Origin: Breviolum minutum Mf 1.05b.01
Taxonomy: Eukaryota; Sar; Dinophyceae; Suessiales; Symbiodiniaceae
Direction of reading: 5' to 3'
DNA: 64,000 nucleotides
Assembly: GCA_000507305.1 (NCBI GenBank)
Contig: DF239282.1
Location: 238,937-302,936, forward strand
The position numbers were made by a program, and so were the translations under genes. The notes under the pieces were generated by a model. The model had not been told where the DNA came from, ran no database searches, and saw only the letters and a list, made by a program, of their open reading frames with translations. The first letter of the stretch is position 1. Each line of letters begins with the position of its first letter. Below are positions 61,223-64,000 of this stretch, one piece after another.

Positions 61223-61324
61223 CTGCTTGGTGGCAACTCAAATATTTTTTATTTTCACCCCGATCCTTGGGGAAATGAGCCAATTTGACTCATATTTTCC
61301 AAGTGGGTTGAAACCACCAGGGAG
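61223..61324. mobile_element. MITE-like element D, ends diverged
   Basis: TGCTTGGTGGCAACTCAAAT ... GGGTTGAAACCACC. Confidence 0.75.
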
Positions 61325-61388
61325 TTCACATTTGGACAAAGAAACTTGTTTCTTTCGTGGCCTTTTGATGCATTTTGTTGGATATTAA

Positions 61389-61616
61389 GTGGCATCTCAA
61401 CCAGCAGTCTTAGGGATCACTAAGGATGAAAACAGCTTGGAAACCATCCTCCAAATGAAAAGCCCCAACCTTTGCAGATGGCGCAAAAAAACAGACCCTT
61501 GTGAGGAGATCCCTTTTGGTGAAATCATGATTTTGAAATTCAAAAAATTTGTTGCAGCAATCTGTCAATTTATTTTGAAATTATTTGCTCCTGAATGCCC
61601 AGCCTTTCAAGTTTAG
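61389..61616 (+). CDS. Candidate terminal exon or short gene
   Basis: Seventy-five codons: SQPAVLGITKDENSLETILQ, SPNLCRWRKKTDPCEEIPF, LKFKKFVAAICQFILKLF, to a stop. Good composition. No recognised family. Confidence 0.5.
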   Translation: MASQPAVLGITKDENSLETILQMKSPNLCRWRKKTDPCEEIPFGEIMILKFKKFVAAICQFILKLFAPECPAFQV

Positions 61617-61749
61617 TTGAATAGTTTAGCCTTTGGACAGGAACATTAATTTCAAAAGCTGGATGTGGCCTTTTTTTCATACATGAACGAAAAGAGGTGC
61701 ATAGATTCAAGCCATTCTTCGCAGCACTTTAGTTTTTTTTAATTTGCCT

Positions 61750-61874
61750 TACCCTCTCGAAGTTTAACAACAGTTCGCCCCTGAAAAGTTACCTGGCCCC
61801 CCAATAGGAAAGGAAAGTAACCTTCCAACCATCATGGATTTCAGGGGCTATGTATGTTAAACTTCGGGAGGGTA
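61750..61874. mobile_element. MITE-like element C
   Basis: TACCCTCTCGAAGTTTAACA ... TGTTAAACTTCGGGAGGGTA. Confidence 0.85.
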
Positions 61875-61967
61875 CCCTCCAGGGAACTAACATATCCCCC
61901 CAAAAATGGCATTTTGAAGATGATTTTCCTTTTCCCAAGGTGGGATATGTTAATTCCCCGGAGGGTA
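61873..61967. mobile_element. MITE-like element C, subtype 2, adjoining the previous copy
   Basis: TACCCTCCAGGGAACTAACA ... TGTTAATTCCCCGGAGGGTA. It shares the TA of the neighbouring element. The same subtype occurs at 49205-49292. Confidence 0.85.
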
Positions 61968-62705
61968 ACCCTTGTAACCTGCAGGTTGTCAACGGTTGCC
62001 TTGCAACAAAAAGCCTTTGTATCCAACTTCCAAGGTTCCAAAGCCTCAATTCTTGCGGTGAACCGCATGGCCAGTGGGACGTGCCCAGATAAGGACCCAC
62101 TGGGAATGTGGGGCATTTTTTTTGGGGGGGGTTGCTGCAGGTAGAGAAAAACCGAGCCTATCCTCATCTTAAGGAATCCGTAATTTTTGACGATCACCAC
62201 CTTTAAAGAGATAGAAGATGTATGATTCTTACGTGGTAACGAACCTTCAGGACCTGTTTTTTCAAAAATACAATGAGTACATGTAGTATATCAATCTAAC
62301 TCATCCTATAAACCCACCGGTTTAACGGTGCAGCAGTGGTTTACTCAATTTTGGGGGGCTTGCACTCAGCAACGTTTTGTGGCCTGAAAGTCGCCGTTTG
62401 TTGGCTGTTACATTGATCTCCTATTTCTGGGGGTTCTTTTGCAAGACTGTCATAGGGAAAATGGTGGTACCCTTGGGATGGTACCCTAGCTGTTTAACCA
62501 CCCCAAGGAGCCCTTTAAAGGGGGATATACCCAATATATATCCACTATATAAGGTGTATATGGGGTTGATTATCAAGGGGCCCCCATCCCAAGGGTTTTC
62601 CCAACATTTTCCTACTTTCGTAATTTGGATGTGTCTGAAAAATTGGTAGCAGAAATTCCATAGGGACCAACAACATTGCGCAGTAAAAGCGTCTATATTT
62701 CTCAG

Positions 62706-62788
62706 GTTTTTGGCCCCGGAATTGTGTGACACGCCAAGAGATTTGTATGGGAGACATGGGCCCATGGCGTCCTCCAATGCTGTATTCT
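62706..62788 (+). CDS. Candidate exon
   Basis: Acceptor TCTATATTTCTCAG; reads FLAPELCDTPRDLYGRHGPM and ASSNAVFF; a GTATGT donor lies at 62799. The intervals 61970-62700 and 62800-63140 hold no supported gene. Confidence 0.35.
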
Positions 62789-63141
62789 TTGTTTGAGGGT
62801 ATGTGGAAGTTAGTACAACTGCAGCTTTTGATCCAACTTCAATATATTGGATCATTTTACAATCATTACTCAGTACGACATGTTAAGATATATATATATA
62901 TATTTGTTGTTTTGCAAAAAGGGCGTCCAGACATTTTCGATACAGATGTATACTCAAAAAAATATGTTTTGGGGCAATCTTCATCACAACCAAGACGCAT
63001 CATTGATTGCTTTGTGGAGTAGGTGACATCATGCACCAAGCTGTCAAAATGGCGCCAATAATATTAAGCTTCTAATGTTTTGTTGTCGGTTCATGATTGA
63101 AATCCTCTACTAAAGAAGACCCTCAAAATCTGGAGTTTACA

Positions 63142-63252
63142 TGAGCAATGAAAAAACCTTCGTTGTTTAGGATATATATGGAATTATACTACCCGGTTAT
63201 GTGGGGATTACAACAAGCCATTGTAAGGAGTCCCATTAAACAACCAGAAACT
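63142..63252. repeat. Dispersed repeat E
   Basis: GTTTAGGATATATATGGAAT, TACTACCCGGTTATGTGGGG, AGTCCCATTAAACAACCAG. Confidence 0.65.
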
Positions 63253-63263
63253 CACATGAGATG

Positions 63264-63331
63264 ACCCTCCCTGAAACTCACATGGCACCTGAAATTTCTA
63301 GGAACCCGAAACGTGCGTTTCGGGGAGGGTA
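63264..63331. mobile_element. MITE-like element C, internally deleted
   Basis: ACCCTCCCTGAAACTCACAT ... CGTTTCGGGGAGGGTA, only 68 bp. The rest of the window to 64000 shows a C-type half near 63610 and ends in TA repeats (63930-64000). Confidence 0.75.
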
Positions 63332-64000
63332 GGGTACTTCCTGACAGCCGGGGGGGTCCACCAGGAGCCAAAGTTCTACATTTCAAACGAAGGAATTGAT
63401 GCACCTGGAGCCATTTGACCTCTCCCCCGGTTGCTTGTGTCTTTTTTTGTGGTTTCTAAAAAAAGGAAATGATAGGGGTGACCAACGTTTCAGTATTATG
63501 ATCAAACACAGGTATGAATATGATATAGTTGGTTAGTTAGCTTAGTGCTGAAGCCTATTTTTTTGGTGAGATGAATCATCAAGGAGAGAGAACCATGCAA
63601 ATAGACCATATACCCTCCAAAAACTGACGGCTGGAAGCCCAGAATTAGGAATACAAGGGTTCTTTCCATTTCGAGTTGATGCAGCTTTGAACGGAACTTT
63701 TCCGGTTGAAGTTGTGTAGTTCGATTCTTCCAATCTCAGGTTGGTCAATTGAAACCATTAAGTGTTCGGCACGATTTTTTTACTGGTGTCATTGGGAGGT
63801 TTGACTCGTTACGTGTTACCCTTCTTTGGACAGTTGCATATTGAAATGAAAGATATCAAGATGTTGAACATGTAGTTTGGTATTTTTTTTGATTGACACT
63901 TCTTCACCTCTTCACTTCACCATCAGTTTGGTATATATATATATACAAAAATTATATATATATATATAACAAAAAATATATATATATATATATTATATTA

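Noticed and set aside
62421..62855. 144-codon minus ORF
   Set aside because: The plus strand has a better exon with acceptor and donor at 62706-62799; the minus frame crosses an inverted repeat and looks accidental.

Overview
The window reads as nuclear DNA of a dinoflagellate, most likely from the Symbiodiniaceae. I base this on four things: lysine-rich multigene-family proteins at the left end that I recognise from memory as Symbiodiniaceae-type repeated families; degraded copies of the dinoflagellate spliced leader in front of those genes; a right part made of short exons with GT or GC donors and pyrimidine-AG acceptors; and very many small inverted-repeat elements. No database search was possible, so the family names rest on recollection and on visible motifs.

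Left block, about 1 to 7130. Four genes lie head to tail on the minus strand. In transcription order they are a basic protein with a conserved-looking C-terminus (5897-6997), a HAD-like protein broken at an assembly gap (4236-5029), a lysine- and glutamate-rich protein (1331-2611), and a fourth protein that runs off the left edge (1-589). Each has a degenerate spliced-leader-like sequence upstream. The block is full of a 12-base near-palindrome, CCTTTTTCAAGG or CCTTTTGCAAGG, about 40 copies by eye. All are in one orientation, in coding and noncoding DNA alike, and the outer bases often co-vary to keep a hairpin. Inside the genes the copies are translated as LEKG, ALQKA or LKK peptides. The family stops near 7.1 kb, so this looks like one mobile or amplified cassette. 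A 571-base gap and AT-rich tandem repeats lie in its middle.

Right block, about 7.4 to 64 kb. There are no long ORFs. Short coding-like islands on both strands can in places be joined across consensus splice sites with matching phase. The best are a nucleotidyltransferase of the Cid1/terminal-uridylyltransferase/noncanonical poly(A) polymerase type (exons from 35.84 to 39.65 kb); a membrane-protein exon at 14322-14761; two-exon models at 20780-21261 and 47.1-47.4 kb; a five-exon candidate with a C-terminal membrane segment at 58.4-59.7 kb; a minus-strand model at 31.1-31.9 kb; and a frame-broken cysteine-rich membrane protein at 25.6-26.8 kb. Most other islands have no recognisable family. 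Without transcripts their exact limits, and sometimes their strand, stay uncertain.

Between and inside these genes lie about a dozen families of MITE-like elements of 70-540 bp with terminal inverted repeats, several nested in one another. One family begins CTAG-GTGG and ends CCACCAACTAG, which gives intron-like GT...AG borders, and at 54.4 kb it appears to supply a splice acceptor. Microsatellites, minisatellites and TA-rich tracts fill much of the rest. I saw no tRNA, rRNA, snRNA or CRISPR array.
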